DNA of 16,435 nt from Bacteroidales bacterium UBA4073. GTDB lineage: Bacteria > Bacteroidota > Bacteroidia > Bacteroidales > Tenuifilaceae. Numbering within the stretch: the first letter of the stretch is position 1; each line of letters opens with the position of its first letter. The stretch is from NCBI GenBank assembly GCA_002383425.1, contig DFYV01000079.1, positions 5,125 to 21,559 on the forward strand. Reading direction: 5' to 3'. Shown here piece after piece: positions 1 to 6,556 of the stretch. The notes under the pieces were generated by a model. It was not told the DNA's origin, ran no database searches, and saw nothing but the letters and a program-made list of their open reading frames with translations. Position numbers and translations under genes: made by a program.

Positions 1-30
1 CGTTAAAGTTGAAACTCAATATTAAAAGGT

Positions 31-1023
31 ATGAAAAATAAATGGATACTTTTGCTTGCAGCAGCTGTCGCACTTAACACATCGTGCAAAAAGGGAAGCA
101 AAGGCGAACGGACGCTTCTACCCAATGTTACAGGAGGTACTCACGAGCTTGTGGTTGTCCTACCCAAGGTACTACATACCGATTCCATCGGCAATACATA
201 TCGCAGCATTTTAACCGAGGATGTGCCCTTTATGCCTCAAAGCGAACCCCTTTTTGACATGATTATGATTCCACCCGAAGCGTTTACCGATATTTTTAAG
301 TCGCATCGTAATATTATTTTCAACGATATTGTAAGAGGGGCCAAGACCCCGAAAATGTCGCTTAAAAAAGATGTATGGGCAGCGCCTCAAACCATTCTTT
401 ACATTTCAGGGCCCAGCTATGAATCCATTCAAAAGATGCTGCTAAAGGAACGTGAAAATATCGTAAACATTTTTGAGCAAGCCGAGCGCGATAGGGTGAT
501 ACGTAATGCTATTACCTATGAGGAAAAGAGCATAAGGGAAATACTTGAGAAAAAGTATAACATTGCAATGAATTTTCCCAAAGGCTACAGGTTAAATTTT
601 GACCACGATTCTATTGCATGGATTTCGTACGAAACCCCGCTTACCAGTCAGGGTATAATTATTTATACTTTCCCCTATACCGAAAAAAACACTTTCACGG
701 TCGATTACCTGCTAAAAAAGCGAAACGAGTTTGTTAAAACCATAGGTGGCCCAACCAAGGGTTCATACATGACTACCAGCAGTATTATTCCGCAGCTAAC
801 CGATATGATGTATAAAAATCGGTATTATGGGGTAATGCGTGGGTTATGGGACGTTTACAAACATCCCATGGGTGGGCCATTCATAAGCCATATAACTGTT
901 GATGAGGAACGCCAACGGGTAATAGTTGCCGAGGCGTATGTTTATGCCCCTTCAAAGGAAAAGCGTAACTACCTTCGTCAAACCGAGGCGTTACTTTACA
1001 CCATGGAGATTCTCAAAAAGTAA
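31..1023 (+). CDS. DUF4837 family lipoprotein
   Basis: Predicted outer-membrane-type lipoprotein of 330 residues. The N-terminus is a short positively charged start, a hydrophobic stretch (residues 5-17) and a lipobox-like LNTSC with Cys19, followed by a Lys/Gly/Ser linker. The mature part starts with a HELVVVLPK strand and has PQSEPLFDMIMIPP near residues 69-84, a pattern I associate with DUF4837, a Bacteroidetes-specific family of unknown biochemical role. Length fits that family. The start at 31 is supported by the signal peptide and by AAAAGG just upstream. It is the only intact plus-strand gene here and has a higher G+C look than the accessory genes after it, so I treat it as backbone. 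Its 3' end faces the accessory region. Family assignment is by recall of the pattern, not a search. Confidence 0.8.
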   Translation: MKNKWILLLAAAVALNTSCKKGSKGERTLLPNVTGGTHELVVVLPKVLHTDSIGNTYRSILTEDVPFMPQSEPLFDMIMIPPEAFTDIFKSHRNIIFNDIVRGAKTPKMSLKKDVWAAPQTILYISGPSYESIQKMLLKERENIVNIFEQAERDRVIRNAITYEEKSIREILEKKYNIAMNFPKGYRLNFDHDSIAWISYETPLTSQGIIIYTFPYTEKNTFTVDYLLKKRNEFVKTIGGPTKGSYMTTSSIIPQLTDMMYKNRYYGVMRGLWDVYKHPMGGPFISHITVDEERQRVIVAEAYVYAPSKEKRNYLRQTEALLYTMEILKK

Positions 1024-1123
1024 TTATTCGCCAGTTAAAATAAAAGTATAAGCCGGGCGGTTTATACCAGGTTATATTTAAAGATATTATACCATTGATG
1101 AGCCTGGTCTGAAAAGATCATTG

Positions 1124-1207
1124 GCGTTGAGCGTTAAACGTGAAACGTGAAACGTTAGGCGTGAAACGTGAGACGTGAAACGTGAAACGTAAGACGTGAG
1201 GAGTAAG
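1124..1207. repeat. Degenerate short tandem repeat, GTGAAACGT units
   Basis: A run of imperfect 7-10 base units based on GTGAAACGT, with variants GTTAGGCGT, GTGAGACGT and GTAAGACGT. The unit length drifts, so this is not a clean microsatellite. It lies just after the DUF4837 gene. The rest of 1024-1389 is AT-rich and shows no gene I can support. Confidence 0.8.
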
Positions 1208-1389
1208 GTAAATTTATAAATTGATGAAATTAAACGCTATACATTTCTGACATTTTTACGAGAACCATCATTTTCAATGAAATTTGGCTTTTTAGACAGG
1301 TGTCATTGATGAATAAATTTTTTATTTAACAAAAAAGTTGAATTTGCAGCTTAAATCTTCCAAGTTAAAATTAATAATAATTCCATATT

Positions 1390-1521
1390 TGCTAACGGTT
1401 TGCGATATGAAATCGTTGGAGGTTGCAGGCTACTTTCCTGTCCAGTTACACCAAACTTGATGCGGGGTAGAATGCTCGAATAACCAATTAAACCCCAATG
1501 TTTTATGACCGCGTGTTGCCA
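1390..1521. repeat. Long direct repeat A, copy 1 (attC-like)
   Basis: A 132-base element running from TGCTAAC (1390-1396) to GTTGCCA (1515-1521). It is nearly identical to 2911-3041, the differences being a few substitutions and one indel. The ends are imperfectly inverted: read on the minus strand it starts TGGCAACACGCGG and ends CGCAAACCGTTAGCA. Size, end-heptamers and position (about 20 bases after the stop codon of the preceding minus-strand gene) recall a long integron attC site such as those in Vibrio superintegrons, but the heptamers do not match the RYYYAAC/GTTRRRY consensus exactly and no integrase is present. Confidence 0.85.
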
Positions 1522-1540
1522 GTAGTTATTTTTTAATCAA

Positions 1541-1918
1541 TTATATATCACCATTCATTTTCTTTGCATATAATATCCCATTTTCGGTAAGTTGAGTATA
1601 ATTGCTATTCCCATCAATTAACTTTTCATCATCTAACTCTTCACCTGCCTTTGATAGATATTTCATATCAAAATCATCAAATCCAAACTTCTCTTTATAA
1701 TCAGGTTTGCTTGTTACGTATGAATGATTTGGCATATCATACAATCCCAAAACCAATCTGCTCTTTATATTGTCAATTATTTTTCTTTCATCATTAGATG
1801 TTATTTTACCAAATTTCAGTTTCGCAGATTTTGCAATAGAATCTATAATATCAGCCTGAGAAATATTACTAACCTCAGATAATTCGTTGATTAACGATGT
1901 TAATTCATCAATGGTCAT
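1541..1918 (-). CDS. Small protein, possible winged-helix
   Basis: A 125-residue protein, second gene of a two-gene unit: it starts 18 bases after the HNH gene. The N-terminal half is helical and acidic, with the pattern ISQADIIDSIAKSAK. The C-terminus (about residues 85-121) reads like the wing end of a winged helix: LSKAGEEL, then KLIDGNSNYTQLTENG, then ILYAKKM. That resembles the 'L-x-x-x-G-L-I ... y-x-L-T-x-x-G' ending seen in many small regulators, so it may bind DNA or act as a regulator or antidote for the nuclease. I do not recognise the family, and the winged-helix reading is an inference from one segment. Codon use is AT-rich, unlike the backbone. Confidence 0.7.
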   Translation of the reverse strand: MTIDELTSLINELSEVSNISQADIIDSIAKSAKLKFGKITSNDERKIIDNIKSRLVLGLYDMPNHSYVTSKPDYKEKFGFDDFDMKYLSKAGEELDDEKLIDGNSNYTQLTENGILYAKKMNGDI

Positions 1919-1936
1919 ATCAATTTTGTTTTAAGT

Positions 1937-2887
1937 TTATAATTCTTGTTCTTCCATATTTCCAAATTCCATAGTAACAGATTCTTTTTCTCCTTTAATA
2001 GGTTCTGTAGAAGATAAATCAATTTTACGACGTATTATCTTATTAATTCCATCGTGTAAATCAATCGGTGTTGGTATAAATTTTATAGTCATTTCTTTTC
2101 CAAATAGTTTTTTATCCATTTCACAAAGAGGTAGATAAATCTGAAATGCATAATTGCTATAAGTTAATAGAAATAGCATATAAGGTACATTGTCTTTATG
2201 GTTATCTTTTCTTTTAAGCAATAAGCAAGATTGAAAATCAAAAGGATGAATGCCTGGTGCAAATGAAAAAAGTAAAAATAGAGCTTTCAAATGATATTTG
2301 CTTTCATCATGTTTTTCCTCAAATAACCATGCTAAAGTATTTTTAAAATTATCCAGCTCATTTTCCGGCATAATTGTCAAGGCTATTTTTGTCAAGCATT
2401 TATAAATTGCAATCGGAGTGTATGTTGCTCTAGTTGCCGTTATTTTTATTTGTTTGTTTTCTTTATCTATTTCTATAATCTCATCACCTTCATGGTATTG
2501 AATATTCAATCCTGTCTCCAATAAATCAACTCTTGACTTTTTTGCGTTTGTTTTAAAAGATGGTACTCCCCTTTTTCCTCTGACTTGCGAAAAAGTATGC
2601 CAAATATTCATATAATTTGCCATGTGGCTTTCCATTAAAGAACTCACCTTCTCATTACACGAATCACACTCATAATGAGAAAATAATCTTTTATTGCCTG
2701 TAAACTCAGGAATTGCATGAGCAATTTTTCTAAAAGTCACGTCAGGTTCTGATTTTCCACAAAATCTACAAGTTTGATTATCTTTAGAACCTAGAAATGT
2801 TTTCTTATCCTCATTAAGATGAAGAGTCGTTAATGGCGTATAATTTTGTTCTAAAAAATTCAATATTTCCTTTGTTTGTTCATCCAT
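1937..2887 (-). CDS. HNH_5-type endonuclease-like protein
   Basis: A 316-residue protein with a zinc-chelating HNH core near the N-terminus: Cys40-x-x-Cys43, His57 in IAHAIPEFTGN, then Cys74-x-x-Cys77 followed directly by Asn78. Spacing and the 'HAIP..TGN..CxxCN' signature match the HNH_5 group, in which the His is catalytic and the four Cys bind a structural zinc. The remaining ~230 residues have no motif I recognise; they include a GIHPFDFQSC segment near 214 and an acidic tail ending MEEQEL. Likely a DNA or RNA nuclease of a defence or toxin-type pair with the 125-residue gene downstream. The start codon is 24 bases after the GTTGCCA end of repeat A copy 2, and no Shine-Dalgarno is visible. 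Nuclease domain confidence is good; the target is unknown. Confidence 0.8.
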   Translation of the reverse strand: MDEQTKEILNFLEQNYTPLTTLHLNEDKKTFLGSKDNQTCRFCGKSEPDVTFRKIAHAIPEFTGNKRLFSHYECDSCNEKVSSLMESHMANYMNIWHTFSQVRGKRGVPSFKTNAKKSRVDLLETGLNIQYHEGDEIIEIDKENKQIKITATRATYTPIAIYKCLTKIALTIMPENELDNFKNTLAWLFEEKHDESKYHLKALFLLFSFAPGIHPFDFQSCLLLKRKDNHKDNVPYMLFLLTYSNYAFQIYLPLCEMDKKLFGKEMTIKFIPTPIDLHDGINKIIRRKIDLSSTEPIKGEKESVTMEFGNMEEQEL

Positions 2888-2910
2888 GTGTGTACGTCTC
2901 GTTTAATTAC

Positions 2911-3041
2911 TGGCAACGGTTTGCGGTATGAAATCGTTGGAGGTTGCGGGCTACTTTCCTGTCCAGTTACACCAAACTTGATGCGGGGTAGAATGCTAGA
3001 ATAACCAATTAAACCCCAATGTTTTATACCGCTTGTTTAAC
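2911..3041. repeat. Long direct repeat A, copy 2 (attC-like)
   Basis: Second copy of the element at 1390-1521, in the same orientation, from TGGCAAC (2911-2917) to GTTTAAC (3035-3041). Read on the minus strand it ends in GTTGCCA 24 bases before the HNH start codon. GTTGCCA here is the exact reverse complement of the TGGCAAC heptamer at the other end of the HNH module (minus strand, 1521-1515), as expected for the two core sites of one integron-type cassette. The flanking bases extend this inverted match to 12 of 13 (GTTGCCAGTA[G/A]TT). Confidence 0.85.
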
Positions 3042-3150
3042 TAAACCCGCCGTCGCTGGTAGCCATTTCAAAAGTACATGATTTTTTTCATACTTCGAAA
3101 TTATTAATCAAAAAAATTTCAAGCTATGAGAAAGAAAACGGGTTTAACTA
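3035..3150. other. Inverted-repeat-bounded AT-rich segment
   Basis: The segment is closed by TAAACCCG (from about 3040) and CGGGTTTA (from about 3140), and by a 9-base direct repeat GTTTAACTA at 3035-3043 and 3142-3150. Inside, A and T runs (ATTTTTTT and AAAAAAAT) could pair. It could be a small structured RNA or a mobile-element end. The first ATG after it (3126) opens a frame that stops after 19 codons, so I see no gene. Confidence 0.4.
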
Positions 3151-3416
3151 TTGTTGAGCAGGCTATAGTGTTTTTCCATAATTGAGAAATAAGTAATTAC
3201 ATCCGGCGTATTGCGCTGTTTGTGGTCCTTTTCGGAAAACTGCCGGAGCAGATTGCCCCTTGAGAGATTAATGTATGCCTGCCAACAAATAAAAAATACT
3301 TGAAACAGAGGGCTTGATGGCTATCCTGCATTTTTAAGCTGACGGAAAAGCAAATAAAACCTGCAATACGTCAAGGAACACTTCAGCTATTTTTCTTCAA
3401 AGAATCGTAAAATCGT
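3151..3416. other. Non-coding stretch, no identified feature
   Basis: Both strands are interrupted by stops and I recognise nothing protein-like. A TGCCAAC heptamer occurs at 3280-3286, the same as the end heptamer of repeat B, but a single 7-mer is expected by chance at this length. Base composition is richer in G+C than the operon to its right, which may mean a decayed insertion. Confidence 0.4.
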
Positions 3417-3505
3417 CAATAAATACATAGCTCTGAACCCGGCGGGTGTGGCTCAACCTGGACTCATCGCTGGGCGCTGTGCGCCGCTCAGAGTCCTATT
3501 TATTG
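3417..3505. repeat. Multi-stem palindromic element
   Basis: An 89-base element closed by CAATAAATA (3417-3425) and its exact reverse complement TATTTATTG (3497-3505). Inside are GGACTC/GAGTCC, GGCGC-TGT-GCGCC, ACCC/GGGT and an alternative CTCTGA/TCAGAG pairing. It is GC-rich and starts about 19 bases past the stop of the last gene of the six-gene operon, so it could stabilise or terminate that transcript. It could equally be a REP-like or mobile-element end. It does not fold as a tRNA. Confidence 0.6.
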
Positions 3506-3523
3506 GCGCCAGTATATTTTAAA

Positions 3524-3754
3524 CTAGTCTATGAAATCAAGTGTAATACGTTGTATTTTATCAGGAGTAATGACAGTATATAAATCCTTGATTACCGAAT
3601 ATTCAGTTTTATAATTAATACGGATTGTCAGTTTGGAAAGGTCGTCCATGTTAATGATGATATCTTTTATTTCTTTGACACTAAATTTTTTAAAATCAAT
3701 ACAAATAGAACCTTTTAGGTCATGTGTTATGTAGGTAAATTGTTCGTTTTTCAT
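3524..3754 (-). CDS. Small hypothetical protein, last gene of SPFH operon
   Basis: A 76-residue acidic protein of alternating strand and helix: QFTYITHDLKGSICIDFKKF, a helix VKEIKDIIINMDDL, then strand-rich LTIRINYKTEYSVI and a C-terminal RITLDFID. I do not recognise the family. Its ATG overlaps the stop of the preceding 115-residue membrane protein gene in an ATGA arrangement, which strongly suggests translational coupling and supports it being real. No signal peptide or membrane segment, so presumably cytosolic. The palindromic element 3417-3505 follows its stop. Confidence 0.65.
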   Translation of the reverse strand: MKNEQFTYITHDLKGSICIDFKKFSVKEIKDIIINMDDLSKLTIRINYKTEYSVIKDLYTVITPDKIQRITLDFID

Positions 3755-4098
3755 AATTTCGCGTGTTTAGAAAAATATTTTATACTTATGATTGAAAGTA
3801 ATTCTACAGCAGTTATTATCACTATTGCAATAAATACCCGGTTATCTGTAAATGGTGGTTTAAAGAAAAAGGATAAAACAAATTTTGAAATTCCGGTTAC
3901 AATAAAACTTAATGTTAAAAATATTTTGAAGCCATTATCAATGCTCGATGCTGCTATGTAATAAAGTAATGTAAATGAAAGCGCAATACTAATTTCACTT
4001 ATTACAAATTTATCTGCTACATAAGAGGACAAAAGTAAAAACAATACTACATTAAGTATTAAAATGAATATCGCTGTATATATAATTGACCTTTTCAT
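3751..4098 (-). CDS. Four-helix membrane protein
   Basis: A 115-residue integral membrane protein with four hydrophobic segments at about residues 4-27, 33-53, 57-79 and 87-106 and short charged loops; the C-terminus is basic (SIKYFSKHAKL). No catalytic motif is visible and I do not recognise the family. The gene starts 2 bases after the stop of the SPFH-GYF gene and overlaps the next gene by ATGA, so it belongs to the same transcript. It could be a membrane partner of the SPFH protein. Confidence 0.75.
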   Translation of the reverse strand: MKRSIIYTAIFILILNVVLFLLLSSYVADKFVISEISIALSFTLLYYIAASSIDNGFKIFLTLSFIVTGISKFVLSFFFKPPFTDNRVFIAIVIITAVELLSIISIKYFSKHAKL

Positions 4099-4100
4099 AA

Positions 4101-5213
4101 TTATTTAGGTATTGGAGGTGGAGTTTGACTAAAGAGTGATTTTATTTCTTCGATTTCAATTGTTCTAACCCAATCTTGTAATCCTTCAGTCCAAGCAAGT
4201 GTATCTTGTTTTATTATACCTTCTGATATTAACTTAGGTAAATCTGATATAAGAAATGGTTTACTACGAACGCCATTCACCACAAAAAAGTATTTTTTTT
4301 GATTTGGTATAGGTGGAGGAGTGGAAGGATTTGTATTCAGATTATTTCCAGTTTGACTAAATTGATTCCCCATTGCATTGCCAAGACTTAAACCTGCACC
4401 AAGTCCGAGGCCTGCATTAATCATACTACCAGCCGAACCTTCATTTTCAGCAGCTTTTTCCATTACATCGAAACTCCTTTCCATTTGGTAAATATCTTTT
4501 CCAACAGTTTTAACTTTCATTGCAAGTTCTTTGGCTTCCTTTAGTTTAATAAATGAAGTATCATCCTCTGGTATATTAATAGACATGAAATAGAAGTTAA
4601 CTAATTCAATTCCATATTTTATAAATTCTTCATTAAAGCTTTTTCTGCAAATTTCGGAAAGTTCATCCTGAAATGCTGCTATTTGTAATAGCGAAATTTT
4701 ATTTTGCACAATTGCTTTACCAAGGACAGTTGAAATTGAGCTTTGAACTTTGCCATTAAAATATTCGACAATTTTTTGTGCAGAGAATGTCTTTAAGGTA
4801 CCAACAATTGTATGTAAAAAATTTTTTGGTTCAACTATTTTGAAGCCATATTGACCAAAAGCTCTTACAGGAATGACAATGCCATATAATGGGTCTTCTA
4901 AGTTTATTGGTTTGACAGTACCCCATTTGTTGTCAAGTTTAGTAACCATATTCACATACCAAACTTCAGCTGCAAAAGAGGATTTATCACCAAAGGGTAA
5001 GTTAACCAGCTTATTTAAAAGAGGGATATTTGCACTTTTTAATGTGTAGCGACCTTCATTAAACTCATCACATATAACACCATTCTTAATAAAGAAAGCA
5101 CACTGCGAATGGTTTACAATGAGTTGTGCACCGAGTTTTAAATCTTCCGAAGGAAATTTCCAAACAAATTCAGTTGTATTTCCATTATACTTAATTACTT
5201 CAATTAATGCCAT
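4101..5213 (-). CDS. YdjI-like SPFH protein with C-terminal GYF domain
   Basis: A 370-residue protein. Residues about 10-230 form an SPFH/Band-7 domain of the YdjI ('virion core protein') type: MALIEVIKYNGNTTEFVWKF, then LIVNHSQCAFFIKNGVI, GRYTLKSANIP, and IPVRAFGQYGFKI. A charged helix follows (222-257), then a Gly/Ala-rich segment (260-282, GLGLGAGLSLGNAMG). Residues about 307-361 look like a GYF_2 domain: KYFFVVNGV, DLPKLISEG, LAWTEGLQDW. Proline motifs PPPIP sit on both sides of the GYF (299-303 and 365-369). SPFH proteins oligomerise at membranes. In Bacillus the related ydjI lies with pspA and a zinc-ribbon gene, and here a zinc-ribbon gene lies immediately upstream (6 bases). Known YdjI relatives often end in a zinc ribbon, so the GYF replaces it. 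Likely envelope stress or membrane-scaffold function. Confidence 0.85.
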   Translation of the reverse strand: MALIEVIKYNGNTTEFVWKFPSEDLKLGAQLIVNHSQCAFFIKNGVICDEFNEGRYTLKSANIPLLNKLVNLPFGDKSSFAAEVWYVNMVTKLDNKWGTVKPINLEDPLYGIVIPVRAFGQYGFKIVEPKNFLHTIVGTLKTFSAQKIVEYFNGKVQSSISTVLGKAIVQNKISLLQIAAFQDELSEICRKSFNEEFIKYGIELVNFYFMSINIPEDDTSFIKLKEAKELAMKVKTVGKDIYQMERSFDVMEKAAENEGSAGSMINAGLGLGAGLSLGNAMGNQFSQTGNNLNTNPSTPPPIPNQKKYFFVVNGVRSKPFLISDLPKLISEGIIKQDTLAWTEGLQDWVRTIEIEEIKSLFSQTPPPIPK

Positions 5214-5219
5214 ACATAT

Positions 5220-5681
5220 TTAAATTAAAATTAAAAAAAGGTTTAAAAAAAATATGAAAATAAGGGAGACAATTAAAAATATAAAGGCCATACCTTTCGA
5301 CTTATTACCACCACCAATTTTATAAAAAATGTCTTTCCTTTTTTCATCAAATTCTTTCTTTAAGTTCTGGTATGCTATCATAAGGTTTGGATTACTTAAA
5401 CTCCGCACTTGTAATAGTGTCAAATATTTTTGAGATAGACCTTCAATTTGGTTTGCAGAAATAACAATTTTTCCTTTACCTGTCCATTCATTATATTTAT
5501 CAGTAATGTGTTCAAAATTATTACCAACCTTGCCAACCCATTCTCCAGCATTTAATAATAATTCTTCATTAGATATTGAATTCAAATCAACTTCTGGCAA
5601 TGGAGACCCACAATAAAGACAATTAGTGAATAACAAATCATTTTCAGCTCCACAATTTGGACATTTTTTAGTTGCGCTCAT
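5220..5681 (-). CDS. Zinc-ribbon, tail-anchored membrane protein
   Basis: A 153-residue protein with an N-terminal zinc ribbon (Cys7, Cys10, Cys21, Cys24: KKCPNCGAEN then NCLYCGSPLPE). A soluble helical middle (about 30-120) follows, then a basic GGGNKSKG patch and a hydrophobic C-terminal segment (about 131-153), suggesting tail anchoring with the ribbon in the cytoplasm. It resembles the YdjG-type partner of YdjI. I chose the ATG at 5681, because zinc ribbons of this type usually begin within a few residues of the start. A longer in-frame start at 5714 would add MKLINYLIIIN and overlap the upstream gene by 14 bases. Third gene of the operon. Function beyond metal binding and anchoring is not evident. 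Confidence 0.8.
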   Translation of the reverse strand: MSATKKCPNCGAENDLLFTNCLYCGSPLPEVDLNSISNEELLLNAGEWVGKVGNNFEHITDKYNEWTGKGKIVISANQIEGLSQKYLTLLQVRSLSNPNLMIAYQNLKKEFDEKRKDIFYKIGGGNKSKGMAFIFLIVSLIFIFFLNLFLILI

Positions 5682-5700
5682 GTTTATTATTATTAAGTAA

Positions 5701-6252
5701 TTAATTAACTTCATTATTTATATTGTAATGCTTTCCCTTTTCGTAAGCATCTTTTATTTTTTCAATAATTTCATCATTCTTCCTAATAGAGAACTCAATT
5801 TGATCTCCCAAATAAATGTTATAAGTCATAACCCATCTAAAAATAAGATTATAAAACCATATACCTTCAACAATACCAAAAATTATCCATTGAAAAGTAG
5901 TAACGTCTTTACCATTAAATACTGAAATACCAATAACAGCAAGACCTATAAGTAAATATAGTAAAATATACAACCAAGTTCTTGGGGGTCTGCACCTTAA
6001 ATTTGAGATACTAATATTTTTGATATCTTTGTATGAAATTGATATTTGTTCCCCCCTTGAATTCATTTCAATTCTTTTTGAAGTAAAGTAAAGATTTATA
6101 TGATGCCATTCCGTTAACCATGGCGATTCCCATAATATAGCAAGGAATTGACCTCTTTCTAATATAGTTTTCAATTCATCATTCATTGTACAAATTTCTA
6201 ATTCAAAAGAATCAATTAATGATTCATTTTCTTGTAATTTAATTGTTTTCAT
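5701..6252 (-). CDS. PH-like domain membrane protein
   Basis: A 183-residue protein. An N-terminal strand-rich part (about 15-85) carries LYFTSKRIEM and ISYKDIKNISI, the strand pair and 'y.di..i.' signature of bacterial PH-like domains (bPH/YdbT type). Two hydrophobic segments follow (about 92-112, WLYILLYLLIGLAVIGISVF, and 126-142). The C-terminal part returns to a strand and helix that would complete the PH-like fold (IYLGDQIEFSIRKNDEIIEK). That would make it a membrane-associated lipid- or protein-binding adaptor. It is separated by 5 bases from the 85-residue gene upstream and abuts the zinc-ribbon gene downstream. The PH assignment rests on pattern recall and is moderate. Confidence 0.75.
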   Translation of the reverse strand: MKTIKLQENESLIDSFELEICTMNDELKTILERGQFLAILWESPWLTEWHHINLYFTSKRIEMNSRGEQISISYKDIKNISISNLRCRPPRTWLYILLYLLIGLAVIGISVFNGKDVTTFQWIIFGIVEGIWFYNLIFRWVMTYNIYLGDQIEFSIRKNDEIIEKIKDAYEKGKHYNINNEVN

Positions 6253-6257
6253 ATTTT

Positions 6258-6515
6258 TTAATTTTTTAGGGTGAATAATTCAATTAGTCTATTTTTTTCG
6301 ATTTCTTTATTCTTTCTATATTTCAGAAAATTATTCAAAGAACTAAATCTTGTTCTATGCTGGGTTTTAGGGTTAAAAGAAGATAATATAAAATCAATTT
6401 TATTCCCTTCTTTCAGTAATTCTTCAACTTTATGATAAAAAGCGTCCATGCTCGAAATCTTTTTCAGGTTAATTAAATCCTGAATTAGGTCATTGTAAAA
6501 AACTATTTCTTTCAT
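6258..6515 (-). CDS. Small hypothetical protein, first gene of SPFH operon
   Basis: An 85-residue, highly basic and mostly helical protein (helices about 8-20, 23-36 and 56-82; C-terminus KYRKNKEIEKNRLIELFTL). No motif or membrane segment is seen and I do not recognise it. It is the promoter-proximal gene of six same-strand genes with gaps of 2-19 bases or overlaps. A TAAAGTTA box (6528-6535, minus-strand TAACTTTA, one base from the Bacteroidetes TAnnTTTG element) lies just upstream, with no convincing -33 box. The right end of repeat B (GTTGGCA on the minus strand, 6563-6557) lies 41 bases before the start codon. Confidence 0.65.
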   Translation of the reverse strand: MKEIVFYNDLIQDLINLKKISSMDAFYHKVEELLKEGNKIDFILSSFNPKTQHRTRFSSLNNFLKYRKNKEIEKNRLIELFTLKN

Positions 6516-6556
6516 ATTTAACTTGTTTAAAGTTAGTAGATGTTTCTTTGTATTGG

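Noticed and set aside
1124..1207. A possible CRISPR-like array
   Set aside because: The units are only 7-10 bases, have no spacers of regular length, and no cas genes are present.
3126..3182. An ATG followed by RKKTGLTIVEQAIVFFHN, resembling the start of a gene
   Set aside because: It stops after 19 codons and the following frames are broken repeatedly; no protein family is recognisable.
3427..3496. Possible tRNA, because of a GGGTTCAGA string and several stems
   Set aside because: No D-arm, anticodon arm or acceptor stem with tRNA spacing can be drawn.
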